Assembly: GCF_000455445.1 (NCBI RefSeq)
Contig: NZ_HG417097.1
Location: 145,035-185,811 of the forward strand
DNA: 40,777 nucleotides
Reading direction: 5' to 3'
From: Hoylesella timonensis 4401737 = DSM 22865 = JCM 15640
GTDB taxonomy: Bacteria > Bacteroidota > Bacteroidia > Bacteroidales > Bacteroidaceae
The position numbers and the translations under genes were made by a program. Positions 8,061 to 17,786 of this stretch are shown one piece after another. A model generated the notes under the pieces. The model worked only from the letters and a program-made list of their open reading frames with translations. It did not search any database and was not told the DNA's origin. Positions within the stretch are counted from its first letter, which is position 1. Each line of letters starts with the position of its first letter.

Positions 8061-10040
8061 TTAATTCTTATAATTACGTGTTTGTACCTTGATGGCCTCG
8101 TACTCGAGTGGCTCTTTAATCAACTCGGGGGCGGTTTCATCATTATTCTGGTACTTCCAACAACCTACATAGAAATAGTTTTCATCGTCACGCTTTGCCT
8201 CTCCCTCAGGTGTTTGGTACTCCTCGCGGAAGTGACCTCCACAACTCTCATTACGAGAGATGGCATCGTAAGCAACAAGTTCGCCCATCAATAAGAAATC
8301 ACGCAAATGGATAGCTTTATCCAACTCAACGTTCAGACCTTCTTTTGTTCCTGGGATAAACAGGTTGGTATCGAACTCTTTACGTAAGTCTGCTATCATC
8401 TTCAAGCCTTCTTCAAGTCCTTCCTTGGTACGACCCATACCCACATGTTCCCACATGATGTGACCCAACTCCTTGTGAATAGAGTCGACAGAGCGTTTAC
8501 CCTTGATGTTCATCAAACGGTCAATTTCTGATTGTACCTTCTTTTCTGCCTCTTCAAACTCAGGAAGATCGATAGAAAGACGTGGCCAAACAGCTTGGTC
8601 TGCCAAATAATTTTGAATGGTGTATGGCAACACAAAGTAACCATCTGCCAAACCTTGCATCAACGCTGAAGCGCCCAAGCGGTTAGCACCATGATCAGAG
8701 AAGTTGCATTCACCGATGGCAAACAGTCCTGTGACAGAGGTCATCAACTCATAATCTACCCAGATACCACCCATGGTATAATGGATAGCAGGGAAGATCA
8801 TCATGGGTTTGTAGTACTTTACACCGTTGATTTCGTTCGCCATGTCACCAGGGAACACGTCTGTAATCTCTTCATACATCTCGAAGAGGTTGCCATAACG
8901 CTGCATGATTTCATCAAGTCCCAATCGGTTGATCGACTCAGAGAAGTCAAGGAACACAGCCAAACCAGTGTTGTTCACACCAAAGCCCTTATCGCAACGC
9001 TCCTTCGCAGCACGCGAAGCCACGTCACGAGGTACTAAGTTACCAAATGCTGGATAGCGACGCTCCAAGTAGTAGTCGCGGTCCTCCTCTGGTATTTCCC
9101 AGCCTTGTTTCGTTCCTGCCTGCAATGCCTTAGCATCTTCAATCTTCTTAGGAACCCAAATACGACCGTCGTTACGCAACGATTCTGACATCAGCGTCAG
9201 CTTCGACTGCTTGTCACCGTGTACAGGAATACAGGTGGGGTGAATCTGTACATACGAAGGGTTAGCAAAATAAGCTCCCTTACGGTAGCACTGAACGGCA
9301 GCAGTACAGTTACATCCCATTGCATTGGTAGAGAGGAAATAAGCATTTCCGTATCCGCCAGTGGCGATTACTACGGCATTGGCAGAGAATCTCTCTAACT
9401 TACCAGTCACCAAGTTCTTGGCTATGATACCACGAGCACGACCGTCAATAATGACAACGTCCTCCATCTCGTAACGTGTATAGAGCTTTACTTTGCCCGC
9501 ATGTACTTGACACATCAGTGATGAGTAAGCACCTAACAACAGCTGCTGACCTGTTTGACCTTTGGCATAGAAGGTTCTACTTACCTGTGCGCCACCAAAC
9601 GAACGGTTGGCGAGCATACCTCCGTATTCACGAGCGAATGGTACGCCTTGTGCAACACATTGGTCGATGATAGCATTCGACACCTCTGCCAAACGGTAAA
9701 CGTTAGCTTCACGAGCACGATAGTCGCCACCTTTTACGGTATCATAGAACAAACGATAAACAGAGTCACCGTCATTCTGATAATCCTTGGCAGCATTGAT
9801 ACCTCCTTGTGCAGCAATAGAGTGTGCACGACGAGGCGAGTCTTGAATACAAAAGTTGAATACATTGAATCCCATCTCGCCCAATGAAGCGGCAGCACTG
9901 GCACCTGCTAAGCCTGTACCAACAACGATGACATCCAATTTTAATTTATTCTTTGGGTTAACCAAACGCTGGTGAGCCTTGTAATTGGTCCACTTCTCAG
10001 CTACTGGTCCTTCAGGAATTTTAGAATCTATTTGTGTCAT
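8061..10040 (-). CDS. frdA: Fumarate reductase/succinate dehydrogenase flavoprotein subunit
   Basis: This 659-residue protein has the N-terminal FAD-binding element [21 protein letters not shown] and the covalent-flavin segment [14 protein letters not shown], where the His carries FAD. The substrate/capping region is recognisable ([31 protein letters not shown]), as is [13 protein letters not shown] and the C-terminal helical domain. The length and the long N-terminal lead-in fit the Bacteroidota/epsilon-type enzymes. It catalyses fumarate/succinate interconversion on the cytoplasmic side, anchored through FrdB and FrdC. It starts 34 bases after frdC. All key residues I can recognise are present. 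Confidence 0.96.
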   Translation of the reverse strand: MTQIDSKIPEGPVAEKWTNYKAHQRLVNPKNKLKLDVIVVGTGLAGASAAASLGEMGFNVFNFCIQDSPRRAHSIAAQGGINAAKDYQNDGDSVYRLFYDTVKGGDYRAREANVYRLAEVSNAIIDQCVAQGVPFAREYGGMLANRSFGGAQVSRTFYAKGQTGQQLLLGAYSSLMCQVHAGKVKLYTRYEMEDVVIIDGRARGIIAKNLVTGKLERFSANAVVIATGGYGNAYFLSTNAMGCNCTAAVQCYRKGAYFANPSYVQIHPTCIPVHGDKQSKLTLMSESLRNDGRIWVPKKIEDAKALQAGTKQGWEIPEEDRDYYLERRYPAFGNLVPRDVASRAAKERCDKGFGVNNTGLAVFLDFSESINRLGLDEIMQRYGNLFEMYEEITDVFPGDMANEINGVKYYKPMMIFPAIHYTMGGIWVDYELMTSVTGLFAIGECNFSDHGANRLGASALMQGLADGYFVLPYTIQNYLADQAVWPRLSIDLPEFEEAEKKVQSEIDRLMNIKGKRSVDSIHKELGHIMWEHVGMGRTKEGLEEGLKMIADLRKEFDTNLFIPGTKEGLNVELDKAIHLRDFLLMGELVAYDAISRNESCGGHFREEYQTPEGEAKRDDENYFYVGCWKYQNNDETAPELIKEPLEYEAIKVQTRNYKN

Positions 10041-10074
10041 AATATTCTTCCTTATCTATTATAAGATTAAACAA

Positions 10075-10761
10075 TTACGCACAGCACAAACTCGGCGCGC
10101 AGCCAAATGCAAATGCGAGAACAACTACAAGGAAACCAAGCATTAATAATGTGGCATATACCTCACCGATGATCTTCCATCGGTTGAACCAAATTTTATT
10201 GCTGATTCCAAGGGTTTGCATAGCACTCCAAAAACCATGAGTGAGATGAAGCCACAAAGCGCACAACCAAATGATGTACAATACAACATACAAAGGCTGT
10301 GAGAATGTTTCCTGAATGTAACCAAAACCATCAGCAGGATTGCCTAACGGATCGGCAATGTGAAAGATTTCGGCAAACATCATATTGTACCAGAAATTGT
10401 ACAAATGAAGAATCATACCCAAAACCACGATGAGTCCTAAAACCAACATGTTTTGAGATGCCCACTCTACTTTGGAACTCTTTTGGGTAACAGCATAACG
10501 CTCGTTCCCTCGAGCTCTTCGGTTTTGTGCCGTAAGGATGAAGGCATAGACGATGTGACACACAGCTAGTGCTGCAAGTGCAATCGTAGCTACTACCGCA
10601 TACCAGTTGGCACCCAGAAGTTCACAAATCGTATTGTAGGCATCTCCAGAAAAGAGAGCCACAATATTCATTGACATGTGAAATGTCAGGAATAGAATAA
10701 GTGCGACACCGGTTACCGACATCACTACTTTCCTACCAATAGATGAATTGATTAACCACAT
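10075..10761 (-). CDS. frdC: Fumarate reductase/succinate dehydrogenase cytochrome b subunit
   Basis: The 228-residue protein has five hydrophobic segments and several conserved His in or near them (FHMSMNIVAL, CHIVYAF, LHLYNFWY, LHLTHGFWSAMQTLG). This fits a B-type single-subunit di-haem membrane anchor that exchanges electrons with menaquinone. The WLINSSIGRKVVMSVTGVALILFLTFH start and the LGISNKIWFNRWKIIGEVYA region are characteristic of the family. It is the first gene of the frd operon with a strong promoter upstream (10890-10920) and a leader of about 125 bases. The tail GCAPSLCCA is Cys-rich; its role is unknown. Confidence 0.93.
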   Translation of the reverse strand: MWLINSSIGRKVVMSVTGVALILFLTFHMSMNIVALFSGDAYNTICELLGANWYAVVATIALAALAVCHIVYAFILTAQNRRARGNERYAVTQKSSKVEWASQNMLVLGLIVVLGMILHLYNFWYNMMFAEIFHIADPLGNPADGFGYIQETFSQPLYVVLYIIWLCALWLHLTHGFWSAMQTLGISNKIWFNRWKIIGEVYATLLMLGFLVVVLAFAFGCAPSLCCA

Positions 10762-10889
10762 AAATGATTGAAATTTAAGTATTAAATGTTAGAAAAAAAT
10801 ATGCTTACTAATTAGATATAATCAACGATTTTTTAACAAACGTTATCATCTCTCCCCTTTTGTGAGTATGCGTTACGTATACTGAAGTG

Positions 10890-10920
10890 CAAAAATACTA
10901 TATTTTAATGATAACTCAAA
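10890..10920 (-). promoter_or_regulatory. Promoter of the frdCAB operon
   Basis: On the reverse strand TTTG (10917-10920) is followed by exactly 19 bases and then TATTTTTG (10890-10897), a full match to the Bacteroidota consensus. Predicted start near 10885 leaves a leader of about 125 bases before frdC. Between here and the repeat at 11075 nothing else is evident. Confidence 0.75.
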
Positions 10921-11074
10921 GCTTTTTATCGAAAATGCTATCAAATAGACATCGCCTTTTTCGTTTAACATAGATGAACGATGATAAAAACCAATTTTTG
11001 TTCTTTTGTTTCCCCAACAAATCTAATAAATCAAGCACATCAAATGGCTTGTGTGCATTGCATCTCTCATTTAC

Positions 11075-11552
11075 TTTCATTTGTTGTACAAAAATGACTC
11101 TTCCACGAAAGAGCTGTGTCTTTTTTCACCGTATCATTTTTGGCAAAGGTATCTGGCGTTTTTGTCCTATTATTTTACCAAAAATCGACCATCTAAAATC
11201 TTCAAAATAGAAAATTTTAATAGGCAAACGAGATGCAAAAATGGGCTAATTTGAACAAAATAAACGTCTTTTTTAGCTGAAACATGGACTTAATGCTCTT
11301 GGAAACACTCAATAGAGGTGTTATTCACATGCTTCAACGGCATTAAAGCATGCAAATTGCAAGCTTAACTCAATGCTTTAGTCGGAAAAGAATGATAAAA
11401 ATAGGGATGAAACAAAGTGGCTTTATTATAACATCTTAAATAACAACAGGTTATGAAACTCTCTCATAACTTGCGTATTTGCGACCAACTTTGCCCTTGG
11501 ATGTTTTGACGCGAGTTTTGAGAGGCACTTTGTAAATAAAATTCAGCATTAA
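11075..11552 (+). repeat. Dispersed non-coding repeat, copy B
   Basis: This is the second copy of the element, in the same orientation as copy A. The core from TTTGTCCTATTATTTTACC (11161) to 11552 is 392 bases, the same length as in copy A. The less conserved head from TTTCATTTGTTGTA (11075) keeps the same spacing within one base. The CATGCTT/AAGCATG hairpin is kept and GTTATGA/TCATAAC is a perfect 7-bp stem here. Short reading frames that cross it (such as 10974-11210) end in the element itself and are not credible genes. Confidence 0.82.
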
Positions 11553-11758
11553 TGAGCTGTTCATGTGGCATACTTCCAATGCTGCATCTGCTGTATTGTT
11601 GTTGATTTTCGTTGTAAAATATCATTAAACGAAAGAGTCGTTTCAAATAGGATGAAATAACGATTCTGCAGAAAATCAACCCATAAATACAAATGAATGA
11701 TAACATTCCGTCTACATAGTTTTTCGTCTTCATCCTTACTTTATTCAATATTATTTCT

Positions 11759-11766
11759 TAATTTTG
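11759..11766 (+). promoter_or_regulatory. Possible -7 box for mnmG
   Basis: TAATTTTG fits TAnnTTTG, but no TTTG is found at the expected distance upstream. The implied leader is about 140 bases. Treat as tentative. Confidence 0.3.
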
Positions 11767-11913
11767 CGTTGTTTCTTTTTCTTATGACAAGAAACTTACT
11801 CTAAAAAGCTCAGCATCAAAAAGGTTGATTACTTAAAAACAAAAACATCAACCTTGCCATTACAAAGCGATAGAGATAGTTTCTATAAAAATTAAATAAA
11901 GCAAGATAGAAGG

Positions 11914-13785
11914 ATGATATTTCAATACGATGTGCTTGTCATTGGCGGAGGACACGCTGGATGTGAAGCTGCAACGGCAGCTGCGCAATTAGGAGCGAAG
12001 ACTTGTCTCGTCACTATGGACATGAATAAAATAGCGCAAATGAGCTGTAACCCTGCCATTGGGGGCATTGCTAAGGGGCAGATTGTTCGAGAGATAGACG
12101 CCTTAGGCGGTCACATGGGAATGGTTACTGACGCTACCTCTATTCAGTTTCGCATGCTCAACAAAGGCAAAGGACCTGCAGTGTGGAGTCCTCGTGCACA
12201 GTGTGACCGTAGTAAATATATTTTGGAATGGAGAACAGTGTTAGACCATACGCCCAATTTGGACATTTGGCAGGACGAAGCGTGCGAACTACTCACCGCA
12301 AACAGTGAGGTAACGGGTGTCCGTACGGTTTGGGGAGTTGAGCTATACGCAAAAAGTATTATTATCACAGCAGGGACATTTCTTAATGGTTTGATGCACA
12401 TTGGTAGGAAAAAGCTCCCTGGAGGACGATGTGCCGAGCCAGCAGTCTATCACCTGAGTGAAAGCATTGCACAACATGGGATTACCGTCCAACGAATGAA
12501 AACAGGAACGCCTGTCCGCATTGACGCAAGAAGTGTGCATTTTGAAGACATGGAAAGACAAGACGGAGAGGACGACTTCCACCAGTTTAGTTACATGAGT
12601 GGGGCAAGAAACCTTAAACAACTTCCTTGTTGGACGTGCTACACAACGCCAGAATCACATGAAGTTTTACGCAAAGCATTGCCCGATTCGCCTCTTTTCA
12701 ACGGACAAATACAAAGCACTGGACCGAGATACTGCCCTTCTGTTGAAACAAAATTGGTAACCTTTCCCGACAAGGATAGGCATCCGCTGTTTTTAGAACC
12801 TGAAGGTGAAAATACCAATGAGATGTATTTGAACGGCTTTTCATCGAGCATGCCGTTAAACATTCAGATAGAAGCCTTGCATCAGATACCTGCTTTCCGA
12901 GAGGCAAAGATTTACAGAGCTGGATACGCGATTGAATATGATTATTTCGACCCTACTCAATTGAAGCCTTCATTGGAATCAAAAATTGTCAAAGGTCTTT
13001 TCTTTGCAGGGCAGGTAAACGGCACTACGGGCTACGAGGAGGCAGCAGGTCAGGGAATCGTAGCAGGTATCAACGCTGCTATCCACTGCTTTGGAGGCGC
13101 CCCTTTTGTGATGAGACGTGACGAAAGTTATATCGGTGTGCTCATTGATGACCTAACAACGAAAGGCGTTGACGAACCTTATAGGATGTTCACCTCACGT
13201 GCTGAATATCGTATTTTACTTAGACAAGACGATGCTGACGCACGATTGACGGAGAAAGCATACCAATTAGGACTCGCAAAAAGAAACCGTTTGGATTGGT
13301 GGACACAGAAGAAAGAGAGTATCAATCGTTTGATGGACTATTGTAATAATACTTCGATAAAACCGAAAGAAATCAACGAAATGTTGACACAAAATGGAAC
13401 AACAACGCTTAAAATGGGATGTAAGATTTCAGAACTTATTGCACGTCCCCAAATATCCATTCAACTTCTTGCGGAAATGATACCATCTTTGAGTGACGAG
13501 CTCAGCAAGATACCGAACAGAAAGAGCGAAATCATCGAAGCAACAGAGATAAAAATTAAGTACAAAGGCTACATTGAGCGTGAGAATATTATAGCCGAAA
13601 AGATGCACCGACTTGAAAATATAAAAATTCAAAACAGATTTGATTACGCCCAGCTACACGAGCTATCAACAGAAGCTCGTGAAAAACTAAAACGAATTAA
13701 CCCTGAAACGTTGGCAAAAGCAAGCAGGATTCCAGGAGTATCACCAAGTGACATCAATGTTCTTCTCGTATTATTAGGAAGATAA
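11914..13785 (+). CDS. mnmG: tRNA U34 carboxymethylaminomethyl-modification enzyme, FAD subunit
   Basis: The 623-residue protein opens with the FAD dinucleotide-binding motif VIGGGHAGCEAATAAAQLG. It contains the family blocks MSCNPAIGGIAKGQIVREIDALGG, GTFLNGLMHIGRKKLPGGR, GTPVRIDARSV, GPRYCPSVETKL and GYEEAAGQGIVAGINAA, with a C-terminal helical domain ending RIPGVSPSDINVLLVLLGR. MnmG works with MnmE to build (c)mnm5 at wobble uridine 34 of tRNAs. Length and full domain set are normal (about 620-630). It heads a forward block mnmG-apt-uvrC-...-dtd-mazG-deoC; the 80-base gap to apt contains a parS-like palindrome. Confidence 0.97.
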   Translation: MIFQYDVLVIGGGHAGCEAATAAAQLGAKTCLVTMDMNKIAQMSCNPAIGGIAKGQIVREIDALGGHMGMVTDATSIQFRMLNKGKGPAVWSPRAQCDRSKYILEWRTVLDHTPNLDIWQDEACELLTANSEVTGVRTVWGVELYAKSIIITAGTFLNGLMHIGRKKLPGGRCAEPAVYHLSESIAQHGITVQRMKTGTPVRIDARSVHFEDMERQDGEDDFHQFSYMSGARNLKQLPCWTCYTTPESHEVLRKALPDSPLFNGQIQSTGPRYCPSVETKLVTFPDKDRHPLFLEPEGENTNEMYLNGFSSSMPLNIQIEALHQIPAFREAKIYRAGYAIEYDYFDPTQLKPSLESKIVKGLFFAGQVNGTTGYEEAAGQGIVAGINAAIHCFGGAPFVMRRDESYIGVLIDDLTTKGVDEPYRMFTSRAEYRILLRQDDADARLTEKAYQLGLAKRNRLDWWTQKKESINRLMDYCNNTSIKPKEINEMLTQNGTTTLKMGCKISELIARPQISIQLLAEMIPSLSDELSKIPNRKSEIIEATEIKIKYKGYIERENIIAEKMHRLENIKIQNRFDYAQLHELSTEAREKLKRINPETLAKASRIPGVSPSDINVLLVLLGR

Positions 13786-13815
13786 ATACAACACATATCA
13801 TCTAAATCTCATAGA

Positions 13816-13831
13816 TGTTTCATGTGAAACG
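13816..13831 (-). promoter_or_regulatory. parS-like palindrome 1
   Basis: On the reverse strand this reads CGTTTCACATGAAACA. It differs from the widely used ParB site TGTTTCACGTGAAACA at the first base and one central base. The same 15 bases recur at 14536-14551 in the opposite orientation. ParB binding is inferred only. Confidence 0.5.
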
Positions 13832-13865
13832 ATTGATTATTTTATAACAACATAAACCATTGACA

Positions 13866-14396
13866 ATGAACAACAAATTGCTATTAGACAACTTGAGATG
13901 CATCCCAGATTGGCCCATTAAAGGAGTCAACTTCAGAGATGTAACCACCCTATTCAAAAACGCTGATTGTTTGAGAACAATTAGCGATGAAATGTACGAA
14001 CTCTACAAAGACAAAGGAATCACAAAGATTGTAGGAATTGAAAGTCGAGGATTTGTCATGTCGTCGGCAGTTGCTATTAAATTGGGTGCTGGAATTGTGC
14101 TTTGCAGAAAGCCGGGAAAGCTTCCATGCGAGACAGTGCAAGAGAGTTACGCAAAAGAATACGGCATCGACACCATCGAGATACACAAAGATGCCATCAA
14201 TGAAAATGACATTGTACTCTTACACGACGACCTTTTAGCTACTGGAGGTACGATGAAAGCGGCATGCGACCTTGTAAAAAAGTTCCATCCTAAAAAGATT
14301 TATTGCAATTTCATCATAGAACTTATCAATGAAAATCTTAATGGAAGAGAGAAATTCGACGATGATATCGAAATTACAACTCTTATTCAGATATAG
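13866..14396 (+). CDS. apt: Adenine phosphoribosyltransferase
   Basis: This 176-residue protein converts adenine and PRPP to AMP (purine salvage, cytoplasm). The PRPP-binding loop VLLHDDLLATGGTMKAA is present, close to the canonical VLLVDDLLATGGT, together with IPDWPIKGVNFRDVTTLFK and IVGIESRGFVMSSAVA. The start is set at ATG 13866, where the protein aligns with the usual Apt N-terminus; a TTG two codons upstream is possible but unneeded. It lies between mnmG and uvrC, each gap holding a parS-like site. Confidence 0.95.
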   Translation: MNNKLLLDNLRCIPDWPIKGVNFRDVTTLFKNADCLRTISDEMYELYKDKGITKIVGIESRGFVMSSAVAIKLGAGIVLCRKPGKLPCETVQESYAKEYGIDTIEIHKDAINENDIVLLHDDLLATGGTMKAACDLVKKFHPKKIYCNFIIELINENLNGREKFDDDIEITTLIQI

Positions 14397-14426
14397 AAGA
14401 AGACACTCGCAATCAAACAAAGTTAT

Positions 14427-14468
14427 GAATTAGAAGGGGTACGAGACAGCTCTACCCCTCCTAAATTC
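14427..14468 (+). terminator. Imperfect hairpin after apt
   Basis: AGGGGTA (14435-14441) pairs with TACCCCT (14453-14459), extended by GAATT/AATTC further out with small bulges. A short T run (CTTT) follows. A partial terminator 31 bases after apt is plausible. Confidence 0.45.
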
Positions 14469-14535
14469 TTTAGACGATGACAATTCAAAATAGAAGATGG
14501 CGAACAACATGGCTACGAAATATTCTTTATTACAA

Positions 14536-14551
14536 TGTTTCACATGAAACA
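14536..14551 (+). promoter_or_regulatory. parS-like palindrome 2
   Basis: TGTTTCACATGAAACA differs from the classic parS consensus TGTTTCACGTGAAACA by one central base. It lies 37 bases before uvrC and 720 bases from palindrome 1, with the intervening DNA being apt. Confidence 0.55.
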
Positions 14552-14587
14552 AAACAAAGACAATAGGCTTAATTCCATACAGTTAGA

Positions 14588-16429
14588 ATGACCAAAGAAG
14601 GGAACATAGAAAGAATATCCAAACTAAAAAACATTGTTGATAGCATTCCAGAGCGACCTGGAAGCTATCAATTTTTTGACAAAGAGGGTAATATTATATA
14701 TGTGGGAAAGGCAAAGAACATAAAGCGTCGTGTGTCTTCGTACTTTCTAAAAGAAGTAGATCGCTTTAAGACTAAAGTTCTTGTCAGTAAAATTTACAAC
14801 ATTACGTACACTGTTGTCAATACAGAAGAGGATGCGCTGCTATTAGAAAACAGTCTCATCAAGAAATATAACCCAAAATATAACATATTACTCAAGGACG
14901 GAAAAACCTATCCCAGCATTTGCATTACAAACGAATGGCTCCCAAGAATCATAAAGACACGTCAAATCCGGAAAGGAAACGGTAGCTATTTCGGTCCATA
15001 CACACAGATATCTCATCTATATGCAGTCCTTGATGTCATCAATAAAATCTATAAACCTCGCACGTGTTCATTCCCTATTACACCTGCAGGAGTAAAAGAA
15101 GGTAAATACCGTGCTTGCTTAAAATACCATATAGGAAATTGCTTGGCTCCATGCATAGCCAAACAATCCCACGAAGATTACATGCAAAACATGGAGCAAG
15201 CGCGTGAAATTTTGAAAGGGAATACCAGAGAAGTACGAGATATTCTTTATCAAATGATGCTGAAGAAATCGGAAGAACTCAAATTTGAAGAAGCGCAGAT
15301 TCTAAAAGATAAATACGATATCCTTAACACTTTTGTTTCCAAAAGCGAAGTAGTGAACTATACCATAAAGGATGTTGATGTGTTCACACTAACCGAGGAT
15401 GAGGGCAAAAAAACAGCTTATGTGAACTACATGCACGTAAAGAACGGAACGATTAACCAGAGTTTCACCATTGAATATAAGTATAAAATTGAAGAAACAA
15501 AAGAAGAAATACTCATCACTGCTATTCAAGAACTTAGATCCAGATTTAAAAGTAAAGCCAAAGAACTCATTGTTCCTTTTGATATCGAATGGAATCTCCA
15601 CGATTGCACCTTTACCATACCTCAAAGAGGAGATAAGAAACACTTGTTGGATCTCTCTGAAATGAATGCCAAACAATACAAATTTGACCGATTGAAGGAA
15701 GCAGAGAAACTAAATCCAGAACAACGTCAGACCCGACTCATGAAAGAGTTACAAACCCAATTGAATCTACCTACCATGCCTTTTCACATCGAATGTTTCG
15801 ACAACTCTAACATTTCTGGCACCAATGCCGTTGCAGGTTGCGTGGTATTCAAGGGGTTAAAGCCTTCAAAGCAAGACTACCGTAAATACAACATTAAAAC
15901 CGTTGAGGGTCCTGACGATTACGCTTCGATGAAAGAAGTGGTGAGACGTCGCTACCTACGTATGATAGAAGAACAAATACCCCTACCCAATCTCATCATC
16001 ACCGATGGTGGGAAAGGTCAAATGGAAGTGGTGAGACAAGTGGTTGAGGACGAGCTTGGGCTTCATATCCCTATCGCTGGACTTGCTAAAGACAACCGGC
16101 ACCGAACCAATGAATTGCTTTATGGCTTCCCTCCACAAGTCATTGGCATGAAAGCAGATAGCGAGTTGTTTCACATACTCACCAGAATACAAGACGAAGT
16201 GCATCGCTATGCCATTACCTTCCACCGAGACAAGCGTAGCAAACAGGCGCTGCACAGTGAGTTAGATAACATTAAAGGTATCGGAATACAGACACAAAAG
16301 CAGCTCTTGAAAGCTCTGAAAAGCGTAAAAAAAATCAAAGAAGCTGATTTACAAACACTTACTAACATCATTGGTAAGTCGAAAGCAAATATCATCTTCC
16401 AATATTTTCATGAAAAAGAAAGCACATAA
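14588..16429 (+). CDS. uvrC: Excinuclease ABC subunit C
   Basis: The 613-residue protein is the dual-incision nuclease of nucleotide excision repair. Its N-terminus carries the GIY-YIG-type nuclease (PGSYQFFDKEGNIIYVGKAKNIKRRVSSYF), followed by the Cys-containing middle region (ACLKYHIGNCLAPC) and the UVR segment around residues 195-235. The UvrC RNase H-like endonuclease domain follows (IECFDNSNISGTNAVAGCVVFK; LIITDGGKGQMEVV), and the end is a helix-hairpin-helix region (LDNIKGIGIQTQKQLLKALKSVKKIKEA). All blocks are present and the length is normal. It is third in the mnmG block. A parS-like palindrome lies just upstream and no clear promoter was found. Confidence 0.96.
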   Translation: MTKEGNIERISKLKNIVDSIPERPGSYQFFDKEGNIIYVGKAKNIKRRVSSYFLKEVDRFKTKVLVSKIYNITYTVVNTEEDALLLENSLIKKYNPKYNILLKDGKTYPSICITNEWLPRIIKTRQIRKGNGSYFGPYTQISHLYAVLDVINKIYKPRTCSFPITPAGVKEGKYRACLKYHIGNCLAPCIAKQSHEDYMQNMEQAREILKGNTREVRDILYQMMLKKSEELKFEEAQILKDKYDILNTFVSKSEVVNYTIKDVDVFTLTEDEGKKTAYVNYMHVKNGTINQSFTIEYKYKIEETKEEILITAIQELRSRFKSKAKELIVPFDIEWNLHDCTFTIPQRGDKKHLLDLSEMNAKQYKFDRLKEAEKLNPEQRQTRLMKELQTQLNLPTMPFHIECFDNSNISGTNAVAGCVVFKGLKPSKQDYRKYNIKTVEGPDDYASMKEVVRRRYLRMIEEQIPLPNLIITDGGKGQMEVVRQVVEDELGLHIPIAGLAKDNRHRTNELLYGFPPQVIGMKADSELFHILTRIQDEVHRYAITFHRDKRSKQALHSELDNIKGIGIQTQKQLLKALKSVKKIKEADLQTLTNIIGKSKANIIFQYFHEKEST

Positions 16430-16655
16430 TATCAAGATAGAGGTACACATGGAGCGATAGAAAAACGACTCATACATTTCACATCTCATTGTTTATCAAT
16501 AGTTTACATAAATAAGATTAGGTTGTATAAATCATTCATTGTCAATCAATTATCAACAGACAAACGGCGCAAAGGGATACCCTACTCAACTTTCAACTGA
16601 TAGGTGTCCTACAAAAAACCTATGAACAATATACACTATTCAAATTTTTAATGTG

Positions 16656-16663
16656 TAACTTTG
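16656..16663 (+). promoter_or_regulatory. -7 box for the small secreted protein at 16708
   Basis: TAACTTTG matches TAnnTTTG; the -33 element is not clear. Because it lies downstream of the ATG at 16651, it argues that the gene starts at 16708 and not at 16651. The gap 16430-16655 shows nothing else convincing. Confidence 0.5.
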
Positions 16664-16707
16664 CACACATCAGTCAAAATTTACAAACACAATTGGTACA
16701 CCAAGAA

Positions 16708-17136
16708 ATGAAAACTTGGATTCAAATACTCCTTCTTATCGTTGGTATGACCTTAGGGCATCATACTACAGGGAATGCATATCCAAGTGGACACGGCTAC
16801 CAAAAAGAAGCTAATAGAGAACTATCGGACGTTCAACAAAAGCTTAGTGACAAATACCAGCTTTACCACGAAACCCTTAGCGACCAAGAACGAGGCACGG
16901 CTCTACTTACTGATTCCAATCAATCTACTCGAATCAACGCCCCTCGTCCACAACGCTACCTACCCCCATACCTGCAACTTTCCAAGCTCAATGCATATAA
17001 GAAATCCACAGAAGCGTGGCATAACAAGCTTCACCTCTGGAGGAAAGGGCACAAAAATTCACTTTCAACGACTCCCATTTCAACAAGAGTCCCTGTCGAT
17101 TACTACGTGATTGCACTGAGACATATCATTCGTTGA
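16708..17136 (+). CDS. Small secreted protein of unknown function
   Basis: The 142-residue product begins MKTWIQILLLIVGMTLGHHTTGNA, a good export signal with a Lys head and hydrophobic core. The mature part is polar, rich in Ser, Gln, Tyr and basic residues, with no Cys and no recognised domain. It ends in VDYYVIALRHIIR, a pattern I associate with short exported Bacteroidales proteins, but I cannot name a family. The start at 16708 is preferred over the longer frame from 16651 because the promoter -7 box lies at 16656-16663. It interrupts the uvrC-dtd neighbourhood together with the next gene. Confidence 0.6.
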   Translation: MKTWIQILLLIVGMTLGHHTTGNAYPSGHGYQKEANRELSDVQQKLSDKYQLYHETLSDQERGTALLTDSNQSTRINAPRPQRYLPPYLQLSKLNAYKKSTEAWHNKLHLWRKGHKNSLSTTPISTRVPVDYYVIALRHIIR

Positions 17137-17222
17137 ATTGCTATCTTTATAAAACACCCCTAATAGTACATCAGCAGATGTGCGATTTTTTTCCTTGTAT
17201 AACAATTAAAAGATAGCAAAAA

Positions 17223-17618
17223 ATGGCAAAATTCAAGAATTTAGAGATGTCCAGTACACTCTCTTCCAACCCAGATATCACCATTTCTAAAGGTTTCCTT
17301 GGCTTTGGAGCTAAGGCGATATATATCCCTACAAACACTCCTCTGAAGGCAATCATCAATTATTACAACGCTGAAGATGGCGAAAAATTAGTCAAACTTC
17401 TGCAAATGCCAGAGGAACAAATCATAGAAAAAGCAGAGAAAATGCGAATGCCACAAAAACAAAGCATGAGCAACTACCGTTTGGAAGCCTGCCTAACCGC
17501 AGACAAACAGCTTATTGCCATACAAATGTTTGGCTATGCGGATTTTAAGAACACTCCGCTCCACGAACTCTGCACCTATAAAGGCAAAGCAGCAGAAAGC
17601 ATCATCAACCTGCTTTAA
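17223..17618 (+). CDS. Unknown cytoplasmic protein, 131 residues
   Basis: I do not recognise this protein. It has no signal peptide or membrane helix. The middle is helical and charged (EDGEKLVKLLQMPEEQIIEKAEKMRMPQKQ), while the flanks look like beta strands (KAIYIPTNTPLKAIINYY; LEACLTADKQLIAIQMFGYADF). That would fit a small alpha/beta fold. It stands alone between the small secreted-protein gene and a strong terminator 56 bases downstream, so it is probably translated and ends its own transcript. Codon use looks like that of its neighbours. Confidence 0.65.
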   Translation: MAKFKNLEMSSTLSSNPDITISKGFLGFGAKAIYIPTNTPLKAIINYYNAEDGEKLVKLLQMPEEQIIEKAEKMRMPQKQSMSNYRLEACLTADKQLIAIQMFGYADFKNTPLHELCTYKGKAAESIINLL

Positions 17619-17674
17619 CACATCCGACACTACAAATTCTCACGTCTCATGTATATAACACGAGACATATTTCT

Positions 17675-17716
17675 AACCTTTCGTTACCGCAATTGATGAG
17701 TAGCGAAAGGTTTTTT
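17675..17716 (+). terminator. Rho-independent terminator
   Basis: AACCTTTCG pairs with CGAAAGGTT (extended by TAC/GTA) and is followed directly by a run of T (GGTTTTTTG). It lies 57 bases after the stop of the unknown gene at 17618. Confidence 0.8.
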
Positions 17717-17786
17717 GATGACTGTTTAATAAGTTAGGAAAAGAGATAAAACGATTAGAATAAAAACAAAAGAAATAGAACGCACT

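Noticed and set aside
10974..11210. Possible small protein upstream of and inside repeat copy B
   Set aside because: Its C-terminal part is only the translated repeat core, which can be read from all three copies and reflects DNA conservation; there is no promoter or signal and no family match.
11464..11748. 94-residue reverse-strand frame
   Set aside because: It starts in an A/T-rich gap and runs into repeat copy B; no promoter or family resemblance.
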